DNA of 64,000 nt from Sporanaerobacter acetigenes DSM 13106 (GCF_900130025.1 NZ_FQXR01000006.1:156127-220126); one strand, 5' to 3'; positions 17,519 through 26,188 are shown, numbered from the stretch's first letter. The notes: generated by a model not told the origin, from the letters alone. Program-made: numbers and translations.

Positions 17519-19207
17519 ATCTATATATTGTTTAACTTGTAGAGGGGTTTCTAAATTTAAAACTTCTTCAATCATATTTTCCATTTCAACTTTCGAAATG
17601 TTTTTAATTGTATATCTTGCTTTCAGTATAGAAGAAGCACTCATACTAAATTCATCAAGTCCCATTCCTAAAAGTATCGGAATAAGCCTTTCATCTCCAG
17701 CAGCTTCTCCACACATACCTACCCAAATTCCTTCTTTATGACCATTTTCTATAGTCATTTTGATAAGTCTAAGCACTGCTGGATGGTATTGGCTGTATAA
17801 GTAAGATATGTTTTCATTTCCTCTATCTACTGCAAGAGTATATTGAATAAGGTCATTTGTTCCTATGCTGAAGAAATCCACTTCCTTGGCAAAAACATCA
17901 GATTGTATTGCTGCAGAAGGTATTTCAACCATTATCCCCACTTCTATATTTTCATTAAATGGAATATTTTCAGCTCTTAATTCACTTTTCATTTCTTCAA
18001 GAATTTGCTTTGCATCCCTAAATTCTTTTAAGTTAGATACCATAGGGAACATTATCTTTACATTTCCATATGCACTAGCTCTCAATATAGCTCTCAATTG
18101 AACTTTAAATATATCTACTCTATCTAAACAAAGTCTAATAGCTCTATAGCCTAAAAATGGATTCATTTCTTTTGGCATTTCTAGATATGGTAGTTCCTTA
18201 TCCCCACCTACATCAAGAGTTCTAATAACTAGTGGCCTTCCTTCTAATTTTTCTGCTACAATTTTATAGGATTTAAATTGTTCTTCTTCTGTAGGTAGTT
18301 TATCTCTGTCCATATATAAGAATTCTGTTCTATACAGTCCTACTCCTTCTCCGCCATTTTCAATTACTTTATCTATATCCTTTGGAGTACCTATATTGCC
18401 AGCAATTTCAACCTTATGATCATCTTTTGAAATACTTTTACTATTTTTTAATTCTTTCAATTTATTTTTAAATTCTTCAAATGCTTTTCTTTTTTCTTTA
18501 TAAGCATTTATTTCATCTTGAGTTGGATTTATAATTATGGTTCCTTCATCTCCATCAATGATGATTATGTCATTGCTTTTAACTGCTTTTGTTATATCTT
18601 TTACTCCAACAACTGCAGGAAGCTCTAAGGTTCTAGCCATAATAGAAGTATGGGATGTTCTACCTCCAACTTCGGTTACAAAGCCAAGTACCTTATCTTT
18701 TCTCATCTGAGCAGTATCAGATGGAGCTAAATCTTTTGAAACAATAATGCATTCTTCTTCTAAAGTAGATAAACTTATATTTTCTATACCCATCAAATTG
18801 TTTATAAGCCTTTTAGATATATCTTTTATATCAGCAGCTCTTTCTTTTAAATATTCATTGTCCATATTTTCTAATATAGAAATATAATTATTTGAGGCTT
18901 CTTGAACTCCCCATTCTGCATTTACATTTTCATCTTCTATTTTTCCTTTTATAAGACCAATAAATTCTGGATCTTCTAGCATCAGTTTATGAGCAGAAAA
19001 TATTTCAGCCTCTTTTTCTCCTAAATTTTTTAAAGCATACTCATGAATAGATTTAACTTCCTTTAAACTCTTTTCAATAGCATCATTTAATTTAGCTATT
19101 TCATCAGAGCTGCTTTCTATGTTTTTCTTTTCAACTTTTATTTCTATTTCTTCCTTTAAAAATACTTTCCCAATAGAAATACCGGGAGACACTCCTATAC
19201 CCTTCAT
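17495..19207 (-). CDS. ptsI: PTS enzyme I (phosphoenolpyruvate-protein phosphotransferase)
   Basis: The 570-residue enzyme I has the phospho-histidine motif GGRTSHTSIMARTLELPAV near residue 190. Its PEP-binding C-terminal barrel shows GVGLYRTEFLYMDR, VIRTLDVGGDKELPY, SIGTNDLIQYTLAVDR and WVGMCGEAAGDE. It takes phosphate from PEP and gives it to HPr His15. It lies 13 bases after ptsH. The operon order is regulator, EIIB, ptsH, ptsI, with no sugar permease, so its phosphate may serve regulation, transporters encoded elsewhere, or both. Confidence 0.96.
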   Translation of the reverse strand: MKGIGVSPGISIGKVFLKEEIEIKVEKKNIESSSDEIAKLNDAIEKSLKEVKSIHEYALKNLGEKEAEIFSAHKLMLEDPEFIGLIKGKIEDENVNAEWGVQEASNNYISILENMDNEYLKERAADIKDISKRLINNLMGIENISLSTLEEECIIVSKDLAPSDTAQMRKDKVLGFVTEVGGRTSHTSIMARTLELPAVVGVKDITKAVKSNDIIIIDGDEGTIIINPTQDEINAYKEKRKAFEEFKNKLKELKNSKSISKDDHKVEIAGNIGTPKDIDKVIENGGEGVGLYRTEFLYMDRDKLPTEEEQFKSYKIVAEKLEGRPLVIRTLDVGGDKELPYLEMPKEMNPFLGYRAIRLCLDRVDIFKVQLRAILRASAYGNVKIMFPMVSNLKEFRDAKQILEEMKSELRAENIPFNENIEVGIMVEIPSAAIQSDVFAKEVDFFSIGTNDLIQYTLAVDRGNENISYLYSQYHPAVLRLIKMTIENGHKEGIWVGMCGEAAGDERLIPILLGMGLDEFSMSASSILKARYTIKNISKVEMENMIEEVLNLETPLQVKQYIDEKITFKH

Positions 19208-19220
19208 GGTATACTACCCC

Positions 19221-19484
19221 CTATTCTCCAAATTTACTATTTACCAATCCTACCAATGCCTTTACTGCCTCTTTTTCATCTTTTCCATCTGCAATTATAG
19301 TTATAGTTGTTCCCATAGCTGCACCCATACTTAATATTCCCATGATACTTTTTGCATTATATTGTTTTCCATCTTTTTCAACCTTTACATCTGATGCATA
19401 TTTAGAAGCTTCTTTAACAAATAAACTTGCTGGTCTAGCATGTAAACCTGTTTCATTTTTCAACACTGCTGTTTCTTTATACAT
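19221..19484 (-). CDS. ptsH: HPr phosphocarrier protein
   Basis: The 87-residue HPr has the active-site motif TGLHARPAS with His15 and the regulatory site NAKSIMGILSMG with Ser46, the target of HPr kinase in Firmicutes. It can therefore act both in the PTS relay and in catabolite control. It follows the EIIB gene by 24 bases after GGGAGGAA, and precedes ptsI. Confidence 0.96.
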   Translation of the reverse strand: MYKETAVLKNETGLHARPASLFVKEASKYASDVKVEKDGKQYNAKSIMGILSMGAAMGTTITIIADGKDEKEAVKALVGLVNSKFGE

Positions 19485-19508
19485 TTAAATTCCTCCCATT
19501 TTGTTTAT

Positions 19509-19802
19509 TTAAATTATTTTTTTAATAATATCTTCAGAATTGTTTATTATATCTTTACAACTTACATATATTTTTGACAATCCTTCAAATCTTTCTATAT
19601 TATCAATGGGCATGTCATTGGTTAGAATTACAGCCACTGCTTCTTTGATGTCTTTTGCCCCTATAACATCACTTTGTATTTCTCCTTGTGTCTCTACTTT
19701 TATATCTATTCTTAGTTTATCTGCTGACTTTAACAATGCTTCCTTTGCCAAATGAGTATATACAAGCCCCAATGGGCATGAGGTTACAGCTAATATTTTC
19801 AC
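19509..19802 (-). CDS. Stand-alone fructose-type PTS EIIB domain
   Basis: The likely start is GTG 19802, a few bases after AAGGTGAGG; a GTG at 19811 overlaps the regulator stop. The 97-residue product begins MKILAVTSCPLGLVYTHLA, matching the EIIB-Fru pattern with the phosphocysteine near residue 9. It continues with KVETQGEIQSDVIGA and AVILTNDMPID. A free EIIB would pass phosphate from an EIIA to a sugar or to another protein. No EIIC lies anywhere in the window. The gene sits between a regulator carrying EIIA and EIIB-like domains and ptsH, so a signalling role is attractive but unproven. Confidence 0.85.
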   Translation of the reverse strand: MKILAVTSCPLGLVYTHLAKEALLKSADKLRIDIKVETQGEIQSDVIGAKDIKEAVAVILTNDMPIDNIERFEGLSKIYVSCKDIINNSEDIIKKII

Positions 19803-19807
19803 AATCC

Positions 19808-21730
19808 TCACCTTCTTGACAAATATCTATATATTTCTTCACTTGAATTCAATATTCTTATATCATTTAAAATTTTTTCATCATCTAATATCTTGTAAAA
19901 TTCAGAAAAAAAGTTCTGCATATTAAGCTTTGAATCTTCCTTAAAGGCCAACATAAAAACCAAATCTACATCGTTTTCTCCCCATTGAACTGGTTTTTCC
20001 AATATAGCTAAAGCTATTACAGGCCTTTTTACATATTTTTGATTTCCATGAGGTATTGCAACACCTTTTCCTATAGCTGTAGATGTGATTTTTTCTCTTT
20101 CAAATACTTCTTCTAAAAAAGCTGGTTCTATATACCCATATTTCAACATGTAATCGCCAAGTACATTAATTACCTCTTCTCTAGTTTTTAAATTTAGTTT
20201 TGGAAATATAAGAGAAGGACTAAAAAATATACCTAATGTATCATCTAGTATTTTCTTATCTGGCTTTCTTATTCCTTCTATATTTTTAATCCATTTTTTA
20301 ATTTTTTCTATATCTTTTTCTTCTACAAATGGACTTATCTGAACAACAGGCTTTAAAGAATATTCAAAAGGTACTGTTGAAATAACTATATCAAAATTTT
20401 TGTTTTCAATATTTTCTACCTCATGTAGCGAAATTACATCTACTATATCTAAATTGGGAATGGCTTTCCCAAGTCTTACAGATACTAATTGAGAAGTCCC
20501 TACACCACTTGAACAAACAATTATAGCTTTTGTATTTATTTTCTGTCTTTCCAATGCAGCACCAATGTGAATGGCAATATATCCTATTTCATCTTCATTC
20601 ACTTTATATCCATAATACTTTTCAAACAATACACTGCTTGCCCAGCTTGCTCCAAAAATACTTGGATAGTTCTTTTTTATCTCAGGTAATAAAGGATTTT
20701 TTATAACAAGATCATATTTAAACCTGTTGACAGTAGGTTCCAAATGAAGAGCTAATCCTATCAATAGTGCTTTATCATTGCTCAAATCAACTGACAAAAT
20801 ATTTCCTATAAGTTCTATTATTTCCATAGATAATTTAACTACATCTTTATCTAAAATGGATAGAAGTCTTTCATCATCATACCTATAATCTCTTTGAATT
20901 TTAGAACCTAATATATGCATAGTTATATAACATATTTCATTTTCAGGTATACAAGCTGCAAATTCAGTCTCAAGTTTTTCAACTATATATTTTGCTATAC
21001 TGTATTCTCTATGAGATTTAAGCTCATCCTTTTTTTCACAATCCAATTTAATACTCTTATTTTGTCTAACCCTTTCAACAGAAATAGCTATATGAAAAAT
21101 TAAACTAGACATTGATTCATCAGTAAAAAAAAAGTCCATTTGTCTTTCAGATTCCAATAAAAGTTCCCTTATAAAATTCAAACTGTTTTGAGAAAACACA
21201 TCTCTATCTTCCTTAAATACTTCTGTAACAAGTTTTCTAAAATCGCTTTCACTACCTATTATTTCTACTCCATAATTTTGTTTTCTTAAAATAGATAAAT
21301 TATATCTTTTTATATCTTCCTCTATTTTATTTATATCCTTAAATATTGTTATTCTACTTACATAAAGCTCTTCAGAAAGTTCTTCCATGGTAATAGGGTT
21401 TTGACATTTTAACAATTCTTTCAAAATATACAGTTGTCTCTCTTTAGGCGAAAAAGGCTCTACATATCTATTAATTTCATTAAACATTTTTCTTAATTCA
21501 TTTTCTCTATCATCATCTATCTCAATCCAAATTCCAACTCTGGGTTTTCTTACAATGCTACCGTATTTATTTTCTTTAAGGTAAATATTTATTTCATCCA
21601 AATCATTTCTAATTGTCCTGTTTGAAACTTTAAGCTTAATTTCCATTTCTCTTATTGTCATAGGTCGGGTGCTATTTAAAAGTATCTTAATTATTTCTAC
21701 CCATCTCTCTTTAAAAATACTATCCATCAT
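19808..21730 (-). CDS. PRD-domain transcriptional regulator with EIIB-like and EIIA (Fru-type) domains
   Basis: The start is ATG 21730 (or the adjacent ATG 21727), just after GTGGGGTGTC. The product is about 640 residues. In order it has an HTH domain (STRPMTIREMEIKLKVSNRT), a second HTH (ITMEELSEELYVSRITIFKD), and two PTS regulation domains with conserved His (LALHLEPTVNRFKYD, YIAIHIGAALERQ). These are followed by an EIIB-Gat-like domain with CSSGVGTSQL and a C-terminal EIIA-2 domain with GKGVAIPHGN. This is the MtlR/ManR-like activator architecture. Phosphorylation by HPr and EIIB proteins should set its activity. It leads the operon with EIIB, ptsH and ptsI, and overlaps the EIIB gene. Confidence 0.9.
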   Translation of the reverse strand: MMDSIFKERWVEIIKILLNSTRPMTIREMEIKLKVSNRTIRNDLDEINIYLKENKYGSIVRKPRVGIWIEIDDDRENELRKMFNEINRYVEPFSPKERQLYILKELLKCQNPITMEELSEELYVSRITIFKDINKIEEDIKRYNLSILRKQNYGVEIIGSESDFRKLVTEVFKEDRDVFSQNSLNFIRELLLESERQMDFFFTDESMSSLIFHIAISVERVRQNKSIKLDCEKKDELKSHREYSIAKYIVEKLETEFAACIPENEICYITMHILGSKIQRDYRYDDERLLSILDKDVVKLSMEIIELIGNILSVDLSNDKALLIGLALHLEPTVNRFKYDLVIKNPLLPEIKKNYPSIFGASWASSVLFEKYYGYKVNEDEIGYIAIHIGAALERQKINTKAIIVCSSGVGTSQLVSVRLGKAIPNLDIVDVISLHEVENIENKNFDIVISTVPFEYSLKPVVQISPFVEEKDIEKIKKWIKNIEGIRKPDKKILDDTLGIFFSPSLIFPKLNLKTREEVINVLGDYMLKYGYIEPAFLEEVFEREKITSTAIGKGVAIPHGNQKYVKRPVIALAILEKPVQWGENDVDLVFMLAFKEDSKLNMQNFFSEFYKILDDEKILNDIRILNSSEEIYRYLSRR

Positions 21731-21786
21731 GACACCCCACATATCAGTATAATCTGGCAATTAGTATACATTTTCATTCTTTATAC

Positions 21787-21804
21787 TTGTATGATACCAT
21801 ACAA
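21787..21804. promoter_or_regulatory. Perfect palindrome, candidate operator of the PTS regulator operon
   Basis: TTGTATG and CATACAA form perfect 7-bp arms around a 4-bp centre, 57 bases upstream of the regulator start. It resembles operators of HutC-type GntR repressors, but no such gene is in the window. It could also be the regulator's own site. Confidence 0.45.
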
Positions 21805-21880
21805 TAACGTTATTTACTACTTTAAAAAGGTACTTTTTTGTCGTCAATTAATGCGGCAATAAGTTACTAATTTGAATATG

Positions 21881-21909
21881 AAAAACTCTAGGAAAGTCCT
21901 AGAGTTTTT
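21881..21909 (-). terminator. Terminator after rubrerythrin
   Basis: AAAAACTCTAGGA and TCCTAGAGTTTTT form a 13-bp stem with a tiny loop. It lies 14 bases past the rubrerythrin stop and ends the arsR-CoADR-rbr unit. Confidence 0.88.
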
Positions 21910-21922
21910 ATGACAAATCAAT

Positions 21923-22468
21923 TTAATATTTTATAAACATTTCTTTCTTTGCGCCACAAATTGGACATTTGTCTGGAGCTCCATTTGCCTCTACATATCC
22001 ACAAATTGGACAAACATAAACTTCACTGAAATCTACATCTTTTCCTCCGTCTACCGCTTCTTTGGCTTCACTATACAAATTAGCATGAACTTTTTCTGCT
22101 TCTATAGCAAATTTCATAGATTGAATTGCTGCTTTTTCATTTTGCAACTCTGCAACAGCTATATAAGCTGGATACATTTGTTCTACTTCGAAATTTTCTC
22201 CATTTATAGCCCCTTGTAGATTTTCAGAAGTAGTTCCTAAACCAAATCCTGCTCCAGCAGTAACTTGAAAGTCGCCACTTTCATCTTTCATAGCTTTAAA
22301 ATGTCCTGTAGCATGAACTTGTTCTGCAAAGGAAATAGCTTTAAAAAGTCTTCCTACATTTGGGAATCCTTCTTTTTCTGCTTTGTTTGCCCAAACTAAA
22401 TATCTCATATGCGCTTGGCTTTCACCGCCAAAAGCTGAGCGTAAATTTTGCGCTGTCATTGCGTTCAT
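21923..22468 (-). CDS. rbr: Rubrerythrin
   Basis: The ATG at 22468 is chosen because AAAGGGGG lies eight bases upstream; the longer frame from 22522 runs through that site. The 181-residue product has a diiron four-helix domain (SAFGGESQAHMRY, SFAEQVHATGHF, AIEAEKVHANLY) and a C-terminal rubredoxin domain with CPICGY and CPICGAKK. It reduces hydrogen peroxide in the cytosol of anaerobes. The gene follows the CoA-disulfide reductase gene by 72 bases on the same strand, which suggests a joint redox-stress operon. Confidence 0.95.
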   Translation of the reverse strand: MNAMTAQNLRSAFGGESQAHMRYLVWANKAEKEGFPNVGRLFKAISFAEQVHATGHFKAMKDESGDFQVTAGAGFGLGTTSENLQGAINGENFEVEQMYPAYIAVAELQNEKAAIQSMKFAIEAEKVHANLYSEAKEAVDGGKDVDFSEVYVCPICGYVEANGAPDKCPICGAKKEMFIKY

Positions 22469-22540
22469 GTGAAATTCCCCCTTTAGTTTTATAATTTCCT
22501 TTTTATTTTTACCCAAAGACAATTTACATAAACATTTTTG

Positions 22541-24292
22541 CTAGCCTTCTACATTAATTTTTATATCTCCTTGATCAGTATATTCTACCTCTCCTTTGAA
22601 AGTCCCATTGCCACAATTATCTAAATCATCATCTTTGCAGAATAAATTTTTATAGGTTGTAAACCCGCCACAGAAATTCTTTACTTTGAAACCATTTTGT
22701 TTTAATATTCTAGCTCCTATATATCCTCTAAGACCTATAGCACAATATATTATTATAGTTTTATCTTTATCTAACTCATCCATTCTATCTCTCAATTCAT
22801 CCAGTGGAATATTTATTGAGCCTTCAACATATCCTATTTCTCTTTCCACTTCTTCTCTCACATCTAATATGATGATTTTTTCTTTGTCTAAATCCTTTAT
22901 TTCATTCCAAAGAATTGGCTCTACATCACCATTCAATATATTTTCTGCTACAAATCCAGACATATTTACAGGATCTTTAGCTGATGAATATGGTGGTGCA
23001 TAAGCTAGTTCCAATTCTTTTAAATCATAGATAGTTCCGCCAAATCGAATAGCAGTAGCCAATACATCTATTCTCTTATCTACTCCATCATATCCAACTA
23101 TTTGAGCACCTAATACTTTGCCTTTCAAGTCAAAAATAAGCTTTATTGTAAGAGGCAATGCTTGTGGATAATATCCTGCGTGTGATTTTGTATGAATAAA
23201 AGAAATTAAATAATCTTCTTTATATTTCTTTCCCAATCTATTTAATGTCTTCTCATTGTTTCCTGTAGTTGCCACAGTTATATCAAATATTTTAGCTACA
23301 CTGGTTCCTTGAGTACCATTATATTTTTCATTTCTTCCTGCTATATTACCAGCTACAATTCTTCCCTGCTTATTAGCTGGACCAGCTAGAGGAACCATGG
23401 TTTTGTTTTCATTGACAAAATCCACTACTTCTATAGCATCTCCAAGAGCATAAATATTTCTATCAGAAGTTCTTAAATATTCATCAACTACTATACCGCC
23501 TCTCTCATTTACATCCAAACCAGCATCCTTTGCCAATTGACTATTTGGCCTTACGCCTATTGACAATATGACCAAATCTGTCTCAATACTAATTCCACTT
23601 TGCAAAATTACATATGTTTTGCCATCTTTGTATTCAAACTTTTTCACTCCATCACCTAAATGGAGTTCCCCACCCTTTGACTCAATATGTTCATGGACTA
23701 TTTCCGCCATTTCAAAATCAAGAGGTGCCATAACCTGATTCAACATTTCTACTATAGAAACTTCAAGTCCAAGTGCATGCAAGTTTTCAGCCATTTCAAG
23801 GCCTATAAATCCTCCACCAACTACTACAGCTTTTTTAGGACACTTTTTCTCGACATATCCTTTTATAGTATCTGTATCGGGTATATTCCAAAGGCTAAAA
23901 ATGTTTGGTGCATCAATCCCCGGAATTGGTGTTTTTAAAGGTGTAGAACCAGGAGACAATACTAAAATATCATAGGATTCCCTATAAATATTCCCTGTAT
24001 TTAAGTCATTTACTTCAACTTCTTTATCATCTCTGTATATTTTAAGCACTTCGTTTTTTGTCCTTACATCAATATTAAATCTCTTTTTCATAGCTTCTGG
24101 TTTCTGTACCAACAGTGCATCTCTTGATTCAATAGTTCCACCTATATAATAAGGAAGACCACAATTTGCAAAAGAAATATATTCACCTCTTTCAAACAAT
24201 ATTATCTCCACATCTTCATCTAATCTTCTAAGCCTAGCTACAGTAGTAGCTCCACCAGCTACCCCACCTACTACTAAAACCTTTTTTGACAT
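22541..24292 (-). CDS. CoA-disulfide reductase with C-terminal rhodanese domain (persulfide reductase type)
   Basis: The ATG at 24292 follows AAAGGGG by eight bases; a longer frame from 24358 lacks a better site. The 583-residue protein begins with the FAD motif VLVVGGVAGGATTVARLRR. It has the single active-site Cys in FANCGLPYYIGG (near residue 44) and the second dinucleotide motif VVVGGGFIGLEMAENL. It ends in a rhodanese domain with the Cys loop YCAIGLRGYIG. Enzymes of this design reduce CoA-disulfide, CoA-persulfide or polysulfide with NAD(P)H. The upstream ArsR-type regulator and downstream rubrerythrin support a role in sulfur or oxidative stress. A plain NADH oxidase is less likely because of the rhodanese domain. 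Confidence 0.9.
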   Translation of the reverse strand: MSKKVLVVGGVAGGATTVARLRRLDEDVEIILFERGEYISFANCGLPYYIGGTIESRDALLVQKPEAMKKRFNIDVRTKNEVLKIYRDDKEVEVNDLNTGNIYRESYDILVLSPGSTPLKTPIPGIDAPNIFSLWNIPDTDTIKGYVEKKCPKKAVVVGGGFIGLEMAENLHALGLEVSIVEMLNQVMAPLDFEMAEIVHEHIESKGGELHLGDGVKKFEYKDGKTYVILQSGISIETDLVILSIGVRPNSQLAKDAGLDVNERGGIVVDEYLRTSDRNIYALGDAIEVVDFVNENKTMVPLAGPANKQGRIVAGNIAGRNEKYNGTQGTSVAKIFDITVATTGNNEKTLNRLGKKYKEDYLISFIHTKSHAGYYPQALPLTIKLIFDLKGKVLGAQIVGYDGVDKRIDVLATAIRFGGTIYDLKELELAYAPPYSSAKDPVNMSGFVAENILNGDVEPILWNEIKDLDKEKIIILDVREEVEREIGYVEGSINIPLDELRDRMDELDKDKTIIIYCAIGLRGYIGARILKQNGFKVKNFCGGFTTYKNLFCKDDDLDNCGNGTFKGEVEYTDQGDIKINVEG

Positions 24293-24393
24293 TTTGTTTT
24301 CCCCTTTCATCATATAATTTAAATATGTAGATATTGCGATATATTGAGCGCAAAACAATTTGTTAAATATGTGACAAATTAAAATATAAAAAA

Positions 24394-24669
24394 TTAAAAT
24401 AAAGCTTTTATTATTTTTTTTACATCTTCATTCACTACACTATAATAAATTTCAGTACCTTCTCTTTTCCCTTCTATGATTCCAGCTGCTCTCAATTTAG
24501 CTAGATGCTGAGAAACTGTTGATTGAGGAGCTTCTAAACAATTTTGCATTTCAGTTACATTTTTTTCTCCTTCAATCATTAATCTTCTAACTATACAAAG
24601 TCTTACTGGATGTGATATAGCTTTTAGTATTTCTGCTTTTTCTTCTAACAATTTTTTATCTGGGTTCAT
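24394..24669 (-). CDS. ArsR-family repressor (candidate persulfide/redox sensor)
   Basis: The start is taken as ATG 24669, nine bases after AGAGAGG; an ATG at 24678 would sit right on it. The 91-residue winged-helix protein has the DNA-reading region CLEAPQSTVSQHLAKLRAAG and the wing EGKREGTEIYYSV. It lacks the CVC metal motif of arsenic sensors but has two Cys residues (RLCIVRR and QNCLEAPQS) that could form a thiol switch, as in SqrR/BigR-type regulators. Its place just ahead of the CoA-disulfide reductase/rhodanese gene fits sulfur sensing; this is inference. Confidence 0.85.
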   Translation of the reverse strand: MNPDKKLLEEKAEILKAISHPVRLCIVRRLMIEGEKNVTEMQNCLEAPQSTVSQHLAKLRAAGIIEGKREGTEIYYSVVNEDVKKIIKALF

Positions 24670-24693
24670 TGTTTGCATCCTCTCTTTATCCTT

Positions 24694-24730
24694 ATATTTA
24701 TATAATATGATATATGAATATAAAAGTCAA
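24694..24730 (-). promoter_or_regulatory. Promoter and overlapping palindromic operator of the arsR-CoADR operon
   Basis: On the minus strand TTGACT (24725-24730) and TATTAT (24702-24707) are spaced by 17 bases. A 28-bp imperfect palindrome at 24694-24721 (11 of 14 positions symmetric, ATATT at both ends) covers the spacer and -10. That is where an ArsR repressor would block transcription. Confidence 0.6.
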
Positions 24731-24830
24731 CAGTAGTTTTCCTGAAAATATTTTTTCTATTTTATTCCTAGTATTGTATCGAATATAATGCAAAAAATAC
24801 ATACAAGTCTAAAAAATAAGGAGTGATAAA

Positions 24831-25028
24831 ATGAAGAAAATTGATCCCAATGCAAGAGTAGGACTTGAGCAATTTAAAGCTGAAATGAGTAAGGAATTAG
24901 GTCTTGATATTACCCAAGACAAAACTATAGATAATACTAAAAATATTTTTTATGGAGGAAAAATTGGAGGATTGATGACTAGAAAATTGGTGGAAATGGG
25001 AGAAGAAAATTTAACAGATAAAGAATAG
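24831..25028 (+). CDS. Alpha/beta-type small acid-soluble spore protein
   Basis: The 65-residue protein has the SASP core: ARVGLEQFKAEMSKELGLDI and a second helix GGKIGGLMTRKLVEMGEE. GLEQFKAE is near the GPR protease cleavage region. Such proteins coat DNA in the forespore and protect it. The ATG follows AAGGAGTG. It is monocistronic, with a terminator overlapping its stop. A forespore (sigma-G) promoter is expected just upstream; CATACAA at about 24802 is a possible -10, but the -35 spacing is poor. Confidence 0.93.
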   Translation: MKKIDPNARVGLEQFKAEMSKELGLDITQDKTIDNTKNIFYGGKIGGLMTRKLVEMGEENLTDKE

Positions 25029-25050
25029 CCCCAATTTTGGGGCTATTTCC
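25024..25050 (+). terminator. Terminator of the first SASP gene
   Basis: AATAGCCCCAA and TTGGGGCTATT form an 11-bp GC-rich stem overlapping the SASP stop codon, followed by a T/C-rich tail. It may also stop leftward transcripts from cotJC. Confidence 0.85.
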
Positions 25051-25055
25051 TATTT

Positions 25056-25628
25056 TTAATAGTATTTCTTCCTATTCATTTCTTCTTGAACAATTTGTAG
25101 TGTTTCTCCAAACCTTTGAAAATGAACTATTTCTCTTTGTCTTAAAAAACTTAAGGCTTCATTTACTCCTGGGTCATCACTAACTCTAATCAAATATTCA
25201 TAAGTAGCTCTTGCTTTTTCTTCTGCTGCCATATCTTCATGTAAATCTGCTATAGGATCTGCTTTAGATTGTATATATGCTGCAGTCCAAGCCTCTCCTG
25301 CTGCACTGTGTGGAAAAGGACTCTTTCCATGATTTACATAATGGGCTTCAAAAGGTGTGCCTTTTATTGCTTCTTCTGGTGCATCTTTTACCAATTTCCA
25401 TACTATAGTTCCGATAATTTCCCAATGGGCTAGTTCTTCGGTGCCTATATCTGTCAATGTGGCTTTTCCCTGATTTGTGGGCATAGTCCATCTTTGTGTT
25501 AAATATCTAATTCCTGCTGACAATTCTCCATCAGGCCCTCCAAATTGTTCTATGATCATGGCAGCTAAAGTAGGATTGCATGTGTCAACTCTAACTGGAT
25601 ATTGAAGTTTTTTTTCATAAATCCACAT
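25056..25628 (-). CDS. cotJC: Spore coat protein CotJC (manganese-catalase-like)
   Basis: The ATG at 25628 follows AAGGAGG. The 190-residue ferritin-like protein has ligand-type residues in IGTEELAHWEIIGTIVWKL and DLHEDMAAEEKARATYEYL, as in Mn-catalases, and ends in REIVHFQRFGETL. CotJC is an inner spore-coat protein in Bacillus and Clostridia and is made in the mother cell. It is the last gene of cotJABC, starting 14 bases after cotJB. Confidence 0.94.
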   Translation of the reverse strand: MWIYEKKLQYPVRVDTCNPTLAAMIIEQFGGPDGELSAGIRYLTQRWTMPTNQGKATLTDIGTEELAHWEIIGTIVWKLVKDAPEEAIKGTPFEAHYVNHGKSPFPHSAAGEAWTAAYIQSKADPIADLHEDMAAEEKARATYEYLIRVSDDPGVNEALSFLRQREIVHFQRFGETLQIVQEEMNRKKYY

Positions 25629-25642
25629 ATTCTGACCTCCTT

Positions 25643-25903
25643 CTAGCAAAGGCTAAAATCAAATTCCCAAGGCCAAGGTTCATTTATATATGCCCAAGGA
25701 CATTGACTCATTTCATGATTTGTCAAAGGCCCATACTTTGCCTGGTAAATAGATTCTAACTCTTTAAGTTTTTGAGAGTAGGTATTGTGCAATCGAAGAG
25801 CCCTTTCATCAGTAGGATGAGTATTTAAATACAAGGCTGTCTCCAGTACTACAAAATCTACTTCCATAATTTCTCTTAATGAACATACTTGTTCTCTATC
25901 CAT
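25643..25903 (-). CDS. cotJB: Spore coat protein CotJB
   Basis: The ATG at 25903 follows GGAGGTG. The 86-residue protein matches CotJB in its helix VLETALYLNTHPTDERALRL and its ending CPWAYINEPWPWEFD, the conserved tryptophan-rich tail. It is needed together with CotJA and CotJC for coat assembly in Bacillus. It lies between cotJA and cotJC. Confidence 0.93.
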   Translation of the reverse strand: MDREQVCSLREIMEVDFVVLETALYLNTHPTDERALRLHNTYSQKLKELESIYQAKYGPLTNHEMSQCPWAYINEPWPWEFDFSLC

Positions 25904-25917
25904 ATAAAACACCTCCA

Positions 25918-26088
25918 TCAATATCTCTTACCATATTTATAAGGTTTATATAGCTCAGGAAACAACGTCCCTCTTTTAAGGGCTTCTTCTTTAGAATACA
26001 CTTGATTCATAAATTGAAATGGCACATAAGCTCTAGCTAGAGAGCTATCTGGCCTTACAGACTCTTCATAGCCATAATTTCTGTTCAT
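25918..26088 (-). CDS. cotJA: Spore coat associated protein CotJA
   Basis: The ATG at 26088 follows AAAGGAGGAG. The 56-residue product contains LARAYVPFQFMNQVYSKEEA and GTLFPELYKPY, the characteristic CotJA pattern. It is the first gene of the coat operon; the mother-cell promoter (sigma-E expected) was not identified with confidence. Confidence 0.92.
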   Translation of the reverse strand: MNRNYGYEESVRPDSSLARAYVPFQFMNQVYSKEEALKRGTLFPELYKPYKYGKRY

Positions 26089-26158
26089 TTCTACTCCTCC
26101 TTTATTTCTTTGCACTACATAATACGTTAAAACGCCAACAAAAGTTCCTTATATACTT

Positions 26159-26188
26159 TTGAACTTTTAATGTATTTCTACATATAAT
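26159..26188 (+). promoter_or_regulatory. Candidate promoter for feoAB
   Basis: TTGAAC and TATAAT are separated by 18 bases, about 50 bases before feoA. I could not find a convincing Fur or DtxR palindrome around it. Confidence 0.5.

Noticed and set aside
24785..24830. Sigma-G promoter for the first SASP gene
   Set aside because: A CATACAA box is present, but I could not place a -35 element at the right spacing, so no promoter was called.
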